A stretch of DNA of 64,000 nt from Domibacillus aminovorans (GCF_001643235.1 NZ_LQWY01000022.1:46721-110720); one strand, 5' to 3'. Numbered from the stretch's first letter, positions 41,589 to 51,827 are shown. Program-made: numbers and translations. Notes: generated by a model from the sequence alone, not told the origin.

Positions 41589-42149
41589 TTACATATCTTC
41601 TTTTTTGACGAGACCGAACAAAATAATATCTACGATTGAATTTAGTGCTTCTGTGACCGTGATGCTATTTTCTTGGAAAAAGCGCCGGTCGAGTGTAGCA
41701 TTCGTAGCGTCGATGATCAACTTCATAATGAGCGGGACATTGGTATGAACGATAAGTCCTTCCTGAATTGCCTGTTCAATGAGTGCACGCAAATCATCCC
41801 ATTGGTTGAGCGCAGTGTACATTTTTTCCCACTGAGCGGGGTAGTAGCGCTTCATTTGATCTAAAATACGCAGATCATAAAATTCATTGTACGAAGGGAC
41901 GACCGCGATCGTCTGTTTAATTTTTTCAAGCAATGTGAGAGTAGGATTTTCAATGATCCGGTCGGTACGCTCATCAAATTCAGCGAGTGTCGAGTCGATG
42001 ATCGCATCTAAAATATCGACTTTGGATGAAAAGTGCTCATATAATGTCCGTTTACTAATGCCAAGCCGTTTTGCAAGATCATCCATCGTAAATTTCATGC
42101 TCTTGTCGTGAATCTCTTCGATGAATGCCTTCATAATGCGGTTTTTCAC
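41589..42149 (-). CDS. TetR-family transcriptional regulator
   Basis: A 186-residue repressor with the N-terminal helix-turn-helix KFTMDDLAKRLGISKRTLYEHFSSK (recognition helix near residues 28-45) and a ligand domain. GTG 42149 follows GGGGGA. It sits between the MATE gene (same direction) and a divergent MFS gene; operators of one pattern precede both transporters, so it likely represses both efflux pumps and itself. Confidence 0.9.
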   Translation of the reverse strand: MKNRIMKAFIEEIHDKSMKFTMDDLAKRLGISKRTLYEHFSSKVDILDAIIDSTLAEFDERTDRIIENPTLTLLEKIKQTIAVVPSYNEFYDLRILDQMKRYYPAQWEKMYTALNQWDDLRALIEQAIQEGLIVHTNVPLIMKLIIDATNATLDRRFFQENSITVTEALNSIVDIILFGLVKKEDM

Positions 42150-42166
42150 GTATCAATCCCCCATAT

Positions 42167-42192
42167 AAAACTAGTGAAACAAAAATAGTTTT
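42167..42192. promoter_or_regulatory. Putative TetR operator 1 (tetR/MFS intergenic)
   Basis: AAAACT-N14-AGTTTT between the divergent tetR and MFS genes, 18 bases before the tetR start. Arms and spacing are the same as at 41514. Confidence 0.6.
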
Positions 42193-42330
42193 TTAAGTTC
42201 TAAGTTTATTATATACGCAAGAAAAAAGAAGTTCAAATTTTAGATAATTATCTATCCGAATAGAGCACAATTTGCTAAAATAGTCAGATGTGTCAAAAAA
42301 GGATCTAGAAAGAAAGTGAGGATTATATAC

Positions 42331-43524
42331 ATGACCGGTGATCAGCGGAGAAAAATGATTATTTTAATGATCAATATGTTTATTGCGATTGGAAGCTTCG
42401 GCATTATTATTCCGATATTGCCGGCTTATTTGGAATCGATTAATGAAGGCGGGATGGCCGCTGGGCTCATGATCGCCATTTTTGCGGGAGCACAGCTTGT
42501 CTTTTCACCGATTGCCGGAAAGTGGGCGGATGATTACGGCCGCCGGAAAATGATTATTTTCGGATTGACCGGTTTGTCTTTATCTATGTTTGTTTTTTAT
42601 GCGTTTGATTCAATCTGGATGCTATATGCATCACGTGTCATCGGCGGTATCGGAGCGGCCTTTTTAGTCCCAGCGATTTTTGCATACGTCGCAGACATTA
42701 CCACATTTGATCAACGTGCGAAAGGCAATAGTTTAATTTCGGCTGCAATGTCATTTGGCATTGTAGTTGGCCCTGGCATCGGTGGATTTTTAGCTGATTT
42801 CGGATTGAAAATGCCGTTTTTGATTTCAGCTGTCATCGCGCTTGTGGCGGTACTGTTTTCCGTTTTCATGTTAAAAGAACCGGACCGTCAGCCGCAGCCG
42901 GTCATCGCTGCCCCCCCAGTGAGCGAATCGATGGCGAAAAAAATAGCTCGTTCGGTGAAAATGCCGTATTTCATTCCACTCGTTATTACGCTCGTGATGA
43001 GCTTCGGTTTGATGGCGTATGAATCGGTACTCGGCTTGTTTGTCGATGATGAATTCGGTGCGTCTCCACAAGATATTGCGCTTATGGTGACATCAACCGG
43101 GATCGTCAGCGTGATTGTGCAGCTGTTTATCGTTGATCGCCTCGTCACCCATTTTGGTGAAGGAATAGTGTTGAATATCTTTTTAGCGGTCGCCGTATGC
43201 GGGTTTTTATTGTCTGTTTTGGCGAACAGTTACATTTTATTTTTTGGTATCTCCTTGCTTATCTTCCTTGCGACATCGATTTTGCGGCCGGTGTTAAACA
43301 CACTTATTTCAAAACTAGCCGGCGACGAGCAAGGATTTGCGATGGGGATGAACAACATGTACATGAGCATTGGCAATGTGCTCGGTCCAACGTGTGCAGG
43401 TCTATTGTATGACATAAACATTATTTATCCATTTATATTAGGGTTAATTTTGCTAGTAGCGACATTGCTTATTACGATCGTCTGGCAAAAAAGAGCAATG
43501 AAACAAAACGTGCTGTCTTCTTAA
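42331..43524 (+). CDS. MFS drug-efflux transporter (Bmr/NorA-like)
   Basis: About 397 residues, twelve helices. Motif A is GKWADDYGRRKM near residue 62 and the DHA1 motif C-like GPGIGGFLAD lies near residue 150. It exports drugs by proton antiport. ATG 42331 follows GTGAGG; an in-frame GTG at 42316 is part of that site. Divergent from tetR, with which it probably shares an operator. Confidence 0.9.
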   Translation: MTGDQRRKMIILMINMFIAIGSFGIIIPILPAYLESINEGGMAAGLMIAIFAGAQLVFSPIAGKWADDYGRRKMIIFGLTGLSLSMFVFYAFDSIWMLYASRVIGGIGAAFLVPAIFAYVADITTFDQRAKGNSLISAAMSFGIVVGPGIGGFLADFGLKMPFLISAVIALVAVLFSVFMLKEPDRQPQPVIAAPPVSESMAKKIARSVKMPYFIPLVITLVMSFGLMAYESVLGLFVDDEFGASPQDIALMVTSTGIVSVIVQLFIVDRLVTHFGEGIVLNIFLAVAVCGFLLSVLANSYILFFGISLLIFLATSILRPVLNTLISKLAGDEQGFAMGMNNMYMSIGNVLGPTCAGLLYDINIIYPFILGLILLVATLLITIVWQKRAMKQNVLSS

Positions 43525-43541
43525 TAGAAGGCAGTTTTTTT
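43513..43541 (+). terminator. Terminator after MFS gene
   Basis: CTGTCTTC and GAAGGCAG arms around TTAATA, followed by TTTTTTTA. The left arm is inside the end of the coding region. Confidence 0.85.
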
Positions 43542-43675
43542 ATGGAAGGAAATGAAAGGAAGACGACATGCAAGTTAACAACTAGTTTGAAATTTTTAAA
43601 GCGCTTCCATTGACTTTTTGAACTGTATAAAATAAAATTACAGTATGCTTTATCGAAAAAAGGGGGAAAATGTCG

Positions 43676-44095
43676 ATGAATAGTGATTTTACCATTGCTG
43701 TCCATAGCTTAGTGTATTTAGCTAATTTGCCCGAGTATATGGCGAGCAGTGAAGCGATTGCTCATAATGTGACGACAAACCCTGCGCGTATTCGGAAAGT
43801 GATGAGTATCCTTCGAAAAAAAGGATTTGTCAAAACAAAAGAAGGAATGCGTGGCGGGTATTTGCTCAGCTGCGATCCAGAGAACATTACATTGGCAGAC
43901 GTGTATCATACGGTTTCATATGGCACCCTCCAGCCTAATTGGTGTACAGGCGACCCGGATGATACGTGTCCAATATCGTCTAACACGCAAGTCGTGATGG
44001 ACCATATTTTCAATAAAGCCGAAGATTATTATGAATTATACTTAAGCCAGTTTACGGTAGCCTCCGTATTGGACAAAATAAAAACGCACAGTTAA
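43676..44095 (+). CDS. Rrf2-family transcriptional regulator
   Basis: About 139 residues. A winged helix (MNSDFTIAVHSLVYLA, KVMSILRKKGFVKTKEGMRGGY) has the Rrf2 pattern. Two cysteines in WCTGDPDDTC near residue 105 could act in redox or Fe-S sensing. The usual IscR three-Cys set is absent, so it is more like the YwnA/CymR-type branches. ATG 43676 is nine bases from AGGGGG; ATG 43670 is too close. Confidence 0.88.
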   Translation: MNSDFTIAVHSLVYLANLPEYMASSEAIAHNVTTNPARIRKVMSILRKKGFVKTKEGMRGGYLLSCDPENITLADVYHTVSYGTLQPNWCTGDPDDTCPISSNTQVVMDHIFNKAEDYYELYLSQFTVASVLDKIKTHS

Positions 44096-44120
44096 ACGAT
44101 TCATAAAGGGGTGGGATGAA

Positions 44121-44441
44121 ATGGAAAACAACATGCAGTTTCAAGTAGGAGACTGGGTACAAGGCGAAACGTGGGACAAACAGAGAATCTACGGATATGT
44201 CGTAAAAATAGAAGACCCAGAAGATATTATGAAAGTATATATCGTTGATTCAGTCAATAAAGAGCTCATCGGACGGATGATTCACGTGTTGTCGAAGTCG
44301 ATTGAAAAAGTGCCGGATACCGTTGCAACAGAAGAAGCGGTGCTTGAGCAGCTTATTGACATGGCGTTATTGACGAAAGATGAAGAGTGGTTTGAACGAC
44401 TAATCGCGCAGCTTAAAGTCGTAAAAAAACAGTATATTTAA
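44121..44441 (+). CDS. IDEAL-domain protein
   Basis: A 106-residue protein. The C-terminal IDEAL-like motif LIDMALLTKDEEWF (about residues 75-88) resembles the short helix found in Firmicute proteins such as ComK-, ClpC- or YpiB-linked factors. The N-terminal half has a small beta domain (GDWVQGETWDKQRIYGYV). ATG 44121 follows GGGGTGG. It lies 25 bases after the Rrf2 gene and 18 before the OYE gene, so all three may be cotranscribed. Confidence 0.7.
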   Translation: MENNMQFQVGDWVQGETWDKQRIYGYVVKIEDPEDIMKVYIVDSVNKELIGRMIHVLSKSIEKVPDTVATEEAVLEQLIDMALLTKDEEWFERLIAQLKVVKKQYI

Positions 44442-44459
44442 ACGACAGGGGACCCATCT

Positions 44460-45560
44460 ATGAAAGAAAAATATGCGCCGTTATTTAAAAATTTTACGTT
44501 TAAAAGTGGCGTCGAACTTCATAACCGCATCGTTATGGCACCGATGACGAACTGTTCCGCTAATGGAGACGGCACCGTGTCAGATGCAGAACTTGCCTAT
44601 TACGCACGCCGCTCGAGTGGTGTTGGAATGGTTATTACTGCCTGTACGTATGTGACACCGAACGGGAAAGGCTTCCCTGGTGAATTTGGCGGTGACCGTG
44701 ACGAGATGATACCAAGTCTTAGTCGTCTGGCTAAAGCGATTAAAGGTGAAGGGGCCAAAGCGATTTTGCAGATTTTTCATGGTGGACGAATGGTGCCTGC
44801 GAGTCTAGTTGATGGAGATGTCGTCAGTGCAAGTACTGTACCAGCAGCAGGAAACCCAATACCACGTGAATTGTCTGCTGCAGAAGTAGACGCGATTGTA
44901 AAAGCATTTGGTGAAACAACGAGACGTGCCGTTGAATCGGGCTTTGATGGCGTGGAAATTCACGGCGCAAACGGATACTTAATTCAGCAATTCTTTTCAC
45001 CACAAACCAATCGCCGTACTGACAAATGGGGCGAACGCCTGGCATTCCCGCTTGCAGTTGTCGATGAAGTAAAAAAAGTGGTTTCAGAACATGCGAAAGC
45101 ATCATTTGCGGTCGGCTACCGTTTTTCTCCAGAAGAGCCGGAAACACCGGGCATTACGATGGCTGACACATTGGAACTTATTGATGCATTAAAAGAAAAA
45201 AACCTTGATTATTTACACGTATCACTGGGTGAATTCTGGTCGGTGCCAAGACGCGGCGTTGATGACTCCCGTACACGCCTTGAAATCATTCGAGAGCGTG
45301 CCGATGACAGTGTGCCAGTGATTGGCGTCGGCTCGATCTATACAGCGGATGATGCGCTCCAAGCATTATCAACAGGTGTGCCGCTTATTGCGATCGGTCG
45401 TGGCTTAATCATTGAACCGGATTGGCTTCAAAAGATTGAAAATGGCCAAGAAGATCAGATTGTCACAAAAATCGACAAAAATAATCAAGACCAACTCGTC
45501 ATACCGAATCCGCTCTGGAATATGATTGTCAATACACCAGGCTGGTTCCCAGGCGTTTAA
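44460..45560 (+). CDS. Old-yellow-enzyme family NADH:flavin oxidoreductase
   Basis: A 366-residue FMN TIM barrel. MAPMTN near residue 27, IHGANGYLIQQFFSPQTN with RRTDKWG near residue 170, and GVGSIYT / IAIGRGL phosphate-binding loops near residues 280-310. The usual His-x-x-His/Asn active pair is His-Ala-Asn here. It reduces activated alkenes or nitro compounds with NAD(P)H. Genes downstream of Rrf2 regulators are often redox genes, which fits. Confidence 0.9.
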   Translation: MKEKYAPLFKNFTFKSGVELHNRIVMAPMTNCSANGDGTVSDAELAYYARRSSGVGMVITACTYVTPNGKGFPGEFGGDRDEMIPSLSRLAKAIKGEGAKAILQIFHGGRMVPASLVDGDVVSASTVPAAGNPIPRELSAAEVDAIVKAFGETTRRAVESGFDGVEIHGANGYLIQQFFSPQTNRRTDKWGERLAFPLAVVDEVKKVVSEHAKASFAVGYRFSPEEPETPGITMADTLELIDALKEKNLDYLHVSLGEFWSVPRRGVDDSRTRLEIIRERADDSVPVIGVGSIYTADDALQALSTGVPLIAIGRGLIIEPDWLQKIENGQEDQIVTKIDKNNQDQLVIPNPLWNMIVNTPGWFPGV

Positions 45561-45581
45561 CAATCGGCAGTTATTAAATAA

Positions 45582-45612
45582 AACAGTCTGGATAATTCCA
45601 GGCTGTTTTTCT
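45582..45612 (+). terminator. Terminator after OYE gene
   Basis: AACAGTCTGG and CCAGGCTGTT arms around ATAATT, followed by TTTC. Confidence 0.85.
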
Positions 45613-45657
45613 GTATAATAAGAAAGAACGATCATGACAAAATAATCGAGGTAACGA

Positions 45658-47106
45658 ATGAACAAACAATCATTTAACGACTTTTCGTTAAGCAGTGACA
45701 TTAAACGAGCGCTTAAGGAGCTAGGCTATGCGGAACCGACAGACGTGCAGGCCGCAGTTATTCCGGCGGCGCTTGAGCAGAAAGATGTCGTCGTGAAATC
45801 GCAGACAGGGAGCGGCAAGACGGCGTCATTTGGCATTCCGCTTTGTGAGCTTGTGGACTGGGAAGAAAATAAACCGCAGGCACTTGTGCTGACACCGACG
45901 CGCGAGCTTGCAGCGCAAGTAAAGGAAGATATCACGAACATTGGCCGCTTTAAGCGGATTAAAGCGACAGCTGTGTACGGCAAGCAGCCATTTGCTAGAC
46001 AAAAATTAGAATTAAAGCAAAAAACACACGTTGTCGTTGGCACACCAGGTCGTGTACTTGACCACATTGAAAAAGAGACGCTAGTGACTGAAAAAATTCA
46101 ATATTTGATCATTGATGAAGCGGATGAAATGCTCAATATGGGCTTTATCGATCAAGTGTCAGCAATTATTGAAAAATTGCCTTTAGAACGTGTGACGATG
46201 CTGTTTTCGGCGACGTTGCCGGAAGATATTGAATCACTTTGTCACCGCTATATGAAGAACCCGGAAGAAATCGAAATGCAAGCAGCTGGTTTAACGACAG
46301 AGAACATTGAACATGCAGTGATCACGGTGAACGAAGAAGAGAAGTTTTCCTTGTTAAAAGACATTTCTGTTGTGGAAAATCCGGATAGTTGCATGTTGTT
46401 TTGCCGGACGAAGGAGCGTGTGGAGACGTTGTTTGATGCGCTCGATGAATCCGGATATTCATGCGGCATGCTTCATGGGGGAATGGTGCAGGAAGATCGG
46501 TTTGACGTGATGAATCAATTTAAACGGGGTGAGTTCCGCTATTTTGCGGCGACGGATGTGGCGGCGAGAGGGATTGATATTGACAATGTTTCGCTCGTTG
46601 TCAATTACGATGTGCCACTTGAAAAGGAAAGTTACGTTCATCGGACGGGGCGGACAGGGCGAGCAGGCAATGTAGGAAAAGCGATTACGTTTGCGACGCC
46701 GCATGAAGGGAAGTTTCTGACGGAAATCGAGTCATATATCGGATTTGAGATACCAAAAGCCGATCGTCCGTCGAAAGAAGAAGTGGCGGCAGGGCAGGCT
46801 GCATTTCATGAAAAAAGAAATGCGCGTCCAACGTTGAAAAAGGAGAAAAGCCGTGAACTGAATAAAGATATTATGAAGCTGTACTTTAACGGAGGCAAGA
46901 AAAAGAAAATCCGAGCTGTTGATTTTGTCGGGACGATTGCGAATATCCCGGGTGTGACAGCAGACGATATCGGGATTATTACGATTCAAGATAATGTGTC
47001 ATATGTTGAGATGCTGAACGGAAAAGGCCCAGTCGTGTTGAAAGCAATGAAAACGACGACAGTCAAAGGGAAACAATTGAAAGTACAGAAAGCGAGAGTT
47101 GAATAA
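45658..47106 (+). CDS. dbpA: DEAD-box RNA helicase DbpA
   Basis: A 482-residue helicase. Q motif (FNDF...TDVQAAVIP), Walker A SQTGSGKT (48-55), [12 protein letters not shown] (IDEADEM), SAT, and [10 protein letters not shown]. The C-terminal RRM-like RNA-binding domain (about 405-480; [21 protein letters not shown]) is the mark of DbpA/YxiN, which binds hairpin 92 of 23S rRNA in large-subunit assembly. Length equals B. subtilis YxiN (about 479). ATG 45658 follows GAGG. Confidence 0.93.
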   Translation: MNKQSFNDFSLSSDIKRALKELGYAEPTDVQAAVIPAALEQKDVVVKSQTGSGKTASFGIPLCELVDWEENKPQALVLTPTRELAAQVKEDITNIGRFKRIKATAVYGKQPFARQKLELKQKTHVVVGTPGRVLDHIEKETLVTEKIQYLIIDEADEMLNMGFIDQVSAIIEKLPLERVTMLFSATLPEDIESLCHRYMKNPEEIEMQAAGLTTENIEHAVITVNEEEKFSLLKDISVVENPDSCMLFCRTKERVETLFDALDESGYSCGMLHGGMVQEDRFDVMNQFKRGEFRYFAATDVAARGIDIDNVSLVVNYDVPLEKESYVHRTGRTGRAGNVGKAITFATPHEGKFLTEIESYIGFEIPKADRPSKEEVAAGQAAFHEKRNARPTLKKEKSRELNKDIMKLYFNGGKKKKIRAVDFVGTIANIPGVTADDIGIITIQDNVSYVEMLNGKGPVVLKAMKTTTVKGKQLKVQKARVE

Positions 47107-47116
47107 GCAGGAAGAT

Positions 47117-47149
47117 AAAAAGCTTTTGGCTGCAGCCAAAAGCTTTTTA
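47117..47149 (+). terminator. Terminator after dbpA
   Basis: Perfect self-complementary AAAAAGCTTTTGGCTGCAG and its mirror, ending in TTTTT. Confidence 0.92.
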
Positions 47150-47216
47150 TTGTATGTATTAACAGAAAATTGTTTATATTTGCTATTGACAAGAAAATTG
47201 TTATAGAGTTAAAATG

Positions 47217-47317
47217 TTTCGTAAGGGCAACTCTTTAATGTGAGTGCATATAACATGTATATACGAAACAAAAATACATCTGCTCTTTTTTAAACTAAAA
47301 GTTGCCTTAGGGAAAAA
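47217..47317 (+). promoter_or_regulatory. Two MntR-box-like operators before the ABC operon
   Basis: GTTGCCTTAGGGAAAAA at 47301-47317 resembles the Bacillus MntR site (TTGCC-T-A-AGG-AAA). An inverted relative TTTCGTAAGGGCAACT lies at 47217-47232 (read on the minus strand AGTTGCCCTTACGAAA). They flank the probable promoter region; manganese-bound MntR would repress. Confidence 0.6.
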
Positions 47318-47360
47318 TTTTAGATAGAGAGAAATTATGATTTGAAGGGAGATGATGAGA

Positions 47361-48104
47361 ATGAAGCCGGTACTTCATGTGTCAAACTTATTTGTTTCTT
47401 ATCATGGGAATGATGCGATTCGCGATGTCAACTTTTCCGTTAAACCAGGAAAACTAGTCGGGATCATTGGACCAAATGGAGCGGGAAAGTCAACATTATT
47501 AAAAGCGCTGTTGAATTTGATTCCAAGAGATAAAGGAGAGGTTTTATTTCATGGGAAATCATTTGCGGATATAAGAAAGTCCGTTGCTTATCTCCCGCAA
47601 AGAAGTCAGATTGACTGGGATTTTCCAATCAACGTTTTAGACACGGTCATAATTGGTACATATCCGGGTCTGGGCTTTTTTAAAAAACCTCGTAAAAAAG
47701 AAAAAGAATGGGCACTTCAATGTTTAAAAGAAGTCGGAATGGATGGTTTCAGTAAGCGGCAAATTGGTGAACTCTCAGGTGGTCAGCAGCAACGTGTATT
47801 TTTAGCAAGAGCGCTTGCTCAAAAGGCTGACATCTTTTTTCTTGATGAGCCATTTGTCGGGGTGGATGTTTTAAGTGAGGAAACAATTATTCGTATTTTG
47901 AAGAAACTCACGAGTATGGGGAAAACCATTTTCGTCGTTCATCATGACTTAAGCAAAGCAAATGAGTATTTTGACCAACTTCTTTTATTAAATAAAGAAC
48001 TCATTCAATTTGGTGATGCGAACATTGTTTTTCAAAAGGACATTTTAGCTAGAGCCTATTCCGGTCAGTTTTCATTTCTCGAGGAGATGGGGGTGAACGC
48101 GTAA
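47361..48104 (+). CDS. Mn/Zn ABC transporter ATP-binding protein
   Basis: About 247 residues. Walker A GPNGAGKST near residue 37, signature LSGGQQQRVFLA near residue 138, Walker B FFLDEPFVGVD, switch His in VVHHDLS. The family (MntB/ZnuC/SitB) imports Mn2+ or Zn2+. ATG 47361 is ten bases from AAGGGA; nearer ATG codons overlap the site. The stop overlaps the permease start as TAATG. Confidence 0.92.
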   Translation: MKPVLHVSNLFVSYHGNDAIRDVNFSVKPGKLVGIIGPNGAGKSTLLKALLNLIPRDKGEVLFHGKSFADIRKSVAYLPQRSQIDWDFPINVLDTVIIGTYPGLGFFKKPRKKEKEWALQCLKEVGMDGFSKRQIGELSGGQQQRVFLARALAQKADIFFLDEPFVGVDVLSEETIIRILKKLTSMGKTIFVVHHDLSKANEYFDQLLLLNKELIQFGDANIVFQKDILARAYSGQFSFLEEMGVNA

Positions 48105-48961
48105 TGTCATTCATTGACGCAGTTATTCAATACGAGTTTTTACAAAAAGCGTTATTGACGTCTACAATGGTGGGGATTATTTGTGGGGTCATTGGCTGTT
48201 TCATCATATTAAGAGGAATGGCCCTGATGGGAGATGCCATTTCGCATGCTGTTCTTCCAGGGGTGGCCATTGCGTATATGCTCGGGGTCAATTTCTTTAT
48301 CGGAGCAGTCATTTCAGGCGTCGTAACAGCTATGGGTATTGGCTTTGTCAGTCAAAATAGCCGGATTAAAAATGATATCTCGATAGGTATCATGTTTACC
48401 GCAGCTTTTGCTTTAGGTATTATTTTGATCACATTTATGAAAAGCAGTACGGATCTTTACCATATCTTGTTTGGGAACGTTTTAGCTGTCCGGCCGTCGG
48501 ATATGTGGATCACGCTTGGTATAGGAATTTTTGTTTTATTATCCGTCTATTTATTTTATAAAGAATTGCTTGTGTCGTCATTTGATTCGACAATGGCACA
48601 GGCGTATGGATTGCCGACAAAGTGGATTCATTATTTTTTAATGACATTGCTGACGATGGTGACAGTAGCCTCTTTGCAGACAGTCGGCATCATTCTTGTT
48701 GTCGCTATGCTGATTACACCGGCTGCGACAGCCTATTTACTAACGGATCGATTATGGATCATGATTTATTTGTCCGCTGTTTTTGGTGTCATTGCATCCA
48801 TTGTAGGATTGTATTTTAGTTTCACTTATAATTTAGCTTCAGGCGCGACAATCGTACTTGTTTCTACTGTACTTTTCTTATTGGCCTTTTTCTTTTCGCC
48901 AAAACAAGGAATTTTGTGGCGTGCGATAAAATCAAGAAACAAAAAAATGTCACTTTCGTAA
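48104..48961 (+). CDS. Mn/Zn ABC transporter permease
   Basis: A 285-residue protein with eight or nine helices and the ABC-3 family motifs RGMALMGDAISHAVLPGVA near residue 40 and AMLITPAATAYLLT near residue 200. It forms the membrane channel with the ATPase upstream and the lipoprotein downstream. Confidence 0.93.
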   Translation: MSFIDAVIQYEFLQKALLTSTMVGIICGVIGCFIILRGMALMGDAISHAVLPGVAIAYMLGVNFFIGAVISGVVTAMGIGFVSQNSRIKNDISIGIMFTAAFALGIILITFMKSSTDLYHILFGNVLAVRPSDMWITLGIGIFVLLSVYLFYKELLVSSFDSTMAQAYGLPTKWIHYFLMTLLTMVTVASLQTVGIILVVAMLITPAATAYLLTDRLWIMIYLSAVFGVIASIVGLYFSFTYNLASGATIVLVSTVLFLLAFFFSPKQGILWRAIKSRNKKMSLS

Positions 48962-48980
48962 AAGTGTGGAGGAGAAAAAA

Positions 48981-49919
48981 ATGCATCATTATTTAAAGCT
49001 AAAGCTGGCACTTATCAGTTTAATGGCTATTGTTCTTATGGCAGGCTGCAGCGAAGAAAAGCAAGGCAGCTCAGAAACAAAAGAAGAAAAATTACAAGTT
49101 GTCACAACGTATTCCATTCTATACGACATTGTTAAAAACGTGGGCGGCGATCGAGTAGAAATACATAGCCTAGCCCCAGTAGGATCAAATCCGCATGAAT
49201 ACGATCCGCTGCCGGTAGACATTCAAAAAGCAACGGATGCAGATGTTATTTTCTATAACGGCTTAAATTTAGAAGCAGGTAATTCGTGGTTTGAAAAAAT
49301 GCTTGAAACGGCAGGAAAAGCAAGTGAAGATGCACCGGTTTATCGTATGAGCGAAGGAGTCGAGGCAAAACATTTAACAACGAAAGGAAAAGAAGAAGAA
49401 GAAGACCCTCATGCATGGCTTGATATCCGAAATGGCATCAAATATGCAGAAAATGCACGGGATGGTTTGATCGAAGTAGATCCTGAACATGCGGCAGTTT
49501 ATGAAGAAAATGCGAAAGTGTATATAAAACAATTACAAGAACTTCACGAGCAGGCAGTGGCTGATTTTAATAAAGTCCCAGAGGAAAAGCGCTTCATTGT
49601 CACAAGTGAAGGGGCTTTTAAATACTTCAGTGCGGCATACAACTTCCAGGCAGGATACATTTGGGAGATCAATTCAGAAAATCAAGGAACACCTGAACAG
49701 GTAACGAAAATAGTGGAATTAATCAAAGCTAAAAAGCCTTCTACTTTATTTGTTGAAACAAGTATTGACCCACGCAGTATGGAAATGGTTTCATCGGAAA
49801 CAGGAGTGCCCATTGGGGGAACGTTATATACTGATTCTTTAGGAAAACCAGGAGAAGATGGCGATACGTATATTAAGATGATGAAATCGAATATTAAGGT
49901 CATTCTTGAAAACTTATAA
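48981..49919 (+). CDS. Mn/Zn-binding lipoprotein of the ABC transporter
   Basis: About 312 residues. A lipoprotein signal with lipobox LMAGC (Cys near residue 23) precedes a TroA-type binding fold. Candidate metal ligands are His in SNPHEYDP near residue 72, His in DPHAWLD near 142, Glu in TSEGAFKY near 210 and Asp in ETSIDPRS near 282. This H-H-E-D set fits Mn-type (MntA/PsaA) proteins rather than zinc-type, and no His-rich loop is seen. ATG 48981 follows GGAGG. The MntR-like boxes support manganese. Confidence 0.9.
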   Translation: MHHYLKLKLALISLMAIVLMAGCSEEKQGSSETKEEKLQVVTTYSILYDIVKNVGGDRVEIHSLAPVGSNPHEYDPLPVDIQKATDADVIFYNGLNLEAGNSWFEKMLETAGKASEDAPVYRMSEGVEAKHLTTKGKEEEEDPHAWLDIRNGIKYAENARDGLIEVDPEHAAVYEENAKVYIKQLQELHEQAVADFNKVPEEKRFIVTSEGAFKYFSAAYNFQAGYIWEINSENQGTPEQVTKIVELIKAKKPSTLFVETSIDPRSMEMVSSETGVPIGGTLYTDSLGKPGEDGDTYIKMMKSNIKVILENL

Positions 49920-49924
49920 AAAAA

Positions 49925-49964
49925 AGAAAACGGTTGTCTCTTTCAACCGTTTTCTTTTTTTCGT
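49925..49964 (+). terminator. Terminator after metal-binding lipoprotein gene
   Basis: GAAAACGGTTG and CAACCGTTTTC arms around TCTCTTT, followed by TTTTTTT. Confidence 0.95.
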
Positions 49965-50102
49965 CAAAAGCTTTATATCACTTAAAGGAAAGGCCCATTC
50001 TTAAATGAACTCATTTCATTTTATATATAGTAATTTCGATAAAAGATAGTATAATAGAACTATTGAATGGAAACGTTTTATTTTGTCGGGGGAGGAATTG
50101 GC

Positions 50103-51794
50103 TTGAAAGGATCGATCGCCAAACGATTATTTACTGGATTTTTCACCATTTTATTTATTTTGCTTGTAGTAGGAGCGATTGCACTGTATGCGATGCAGCA
50201 ATTGAACAGCCAATATTCAATTTTAATTAACGAGCGGGTACAGAAAGTGAAAATAATTGATGAATTAGTGATTAAGCAAAAAGACATTGTCATGAGTATG
50301 AATAGCTATATAATGCATGGTGAACAGCGTTTTATTGATGAAATGGATCGAAAATATGAGGAATTTGATACGGTTTTCAGTCAATTTAAAGGAATGGCTA
50401 CGGAGAAGGAATCAACAGCGCAGCTAAATGACATGAGCCATGCGATGCAGATGTATCAAGAATATTCAGATAAGGCAATAGAAGGCTACATTCAGCGCAA
50501 CCAGGCAGAAGTCAATACGAACTTGTCGATGGCAAATAGCCACTCTGTTATTTTTAGCACAGAGGCAGATAAATTGATTGAGATTCAAGCTGGCCGTATG
50601 ACAGCAACGCAGGGCGATTTAACTAAGCTTGCAGCGAAGACGACGATGATGATTATCATTTTTATCATTCTTTCACTCGTCCTTGGCACATTGATTGCCT
50701 TCGTCGTCAGCCGTAGTATCGCGCGTCCAGTCCGTCTCGCTACAGATGCCATAAAAGCGCTTGCAGGCGGAAATTTAGCCATCGATGATATTCATATTAA
50801 AAACAAAGATGAAATGGGTGAAATGGCAAATGCATTAAATCAAATGAAATTAAATTTACGTGCACTTGTCGAAAAAGTAAACGACTCGGCTCTGTCCCTT
50901 GCCAGTCAATCAGAACAGCTGTCGGCCACAGCACAACAAAACACGTCCGCTTCACAGAAAGTAGCAGCTCTGTCACACAATAATAGAAAGGAAAGTGAAG
51001 TACAGCTCGGGTCCGTCAGCACAATGACTGATTCCATTAGTGAAATTGCATCAGGAATTCAGCAAATTGCAGGCAGCAACGAAGAAATGCTGTATTCATC
51101 GGAAATCGCCAGTACTTTCGTATATAAAGGGTCATCTGCGATTCGGGAAGTAGCTGGTCAAATTAACCGTATACATACATCGATGGCTGAAACAACAGCT
51201 GTTATGCACCGCCTTGAGCAGCAGTCGGCAGATATTCAACAGATCACGACGTTAATTACATCCATCGCAGATCAAACGAATTTACTTGCCTTAAACGCAG
51301 CTATTGAAGCAGCGCGCGCCGGTGAACATGGAAAGGGGTTTGCTGTTGTAGCCGACGAAGTGCGTAAACTAGCGGAACAGTCTAAATCATCGGCTGCTGA
51401 TATTGCACAGACAGTGAAAAGAATTCAAGAAAACACTTCGGTGGCAACGCAGTCTATTCAAGGAGGCAGCGACGAGATTAACCGGGGTCTTCAGACGTCA
51501 GAAACCTCAATCGATGCTTTTTCACGAATCGAACAGGCAGTAAAAGATGTCACGTCAAATGTGCAGACCGTATCAGCGGCCGTTGAGGAAATTCAAGCGA
51601 TGGCCATTGAGGCAGCAGGTACAGCTGATCATGTCAAAGCAAGTGCGGAAGAAACAGCCTTCAGCGCTCAAAACTCAAGTGAAGCTACTGAACAGCAGCT
51701 AGCGGCAAGTGAGCACATTTTAACGAGTGCGCTCTCACTCTCTCATATGGCGGAAAGTTTGCAGACAGAAATGAATAAATTTATTCTTGCATGA
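50103..51794 (+). CDS. Methyl-accepting chemotaxis protein
   Basis: About 563 residues. TM1 (about 8-30), a four-helix-bundle 4HB_MCP sensor domain (about 32-180), TM2 (about 182-205), HAMP (about 206-260) and a signalling coiled coil with the tip motif [19 protein letters not shown] near residue 395. It feeds CheA/CheW. TTG 50103 is seven bases after GGGGGAGG. Single gene, ligand unknown. Confidence 0.92.
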   Translation: MKGSIAKRLFTGFFTILFILLVVGAIALYAMQQLNSQYSILINERVQKVKIIDELVIKQKDIVMSMNSYIMHGEQRFIDEMDRKYEEFDTVFSQFKGMATEKESTAQLNDMSHAMQMYQEYSDKAIEGYIQRNQAEVNTNLSMANSHSVIFSTEADKLIEIQAGRMTATQGDLTKLAAKTTMMIIIFIILSLVLGTLIAFVVSRSIARPVRLATDAIKALAGGNLAIDDIHIKNKDEMGEMANALNQMKLNLRALVEKVNDSALSLASQSEQLSATAQQNTSASQKVAALSHNNRKESEVQLGSVSTMTDSISEIASGIQQIAGSNEEMLYSSEIASTFVYKGSSAIREVAGQINRIHTSMAETTAVMHRLEQQSADIQQITTLITSIADQTNLLALNAAIEAARAGEHGKGFAVVADEVRKLAEQSKSSAADIAQTVKRIQENTSVATQSIQGGSDEINRGLQTSETSIDAFSRIEQAVKDVTSNVQTVSAAVEEIQAMAIEAAGTADHVKASAEETAFSAQNSSEATEQQLAASEHILTSALSLSHMAESLQTEMNKFILA

Positions 51795-51827
51795 AAACGG
51801 CTGCTTTGTTCAGCCGTTTTCTTTTTG
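51793..51827 (+). terminator. Terminator after chemoreceptor gene
   Basis: GAAAACGGCTG and CAGCCGTTTTC arms around CTTTGTT, followed by TTTTTG. Its sequence parallels the terminator at 49925. Confidence 0.95.

Noticed and set aside
44824..45147. Long antisense frame within the old-yellow-enzyme gene
   Set aside because: Shadow of a strongly conserved gene; no ribosome binding site or motif.
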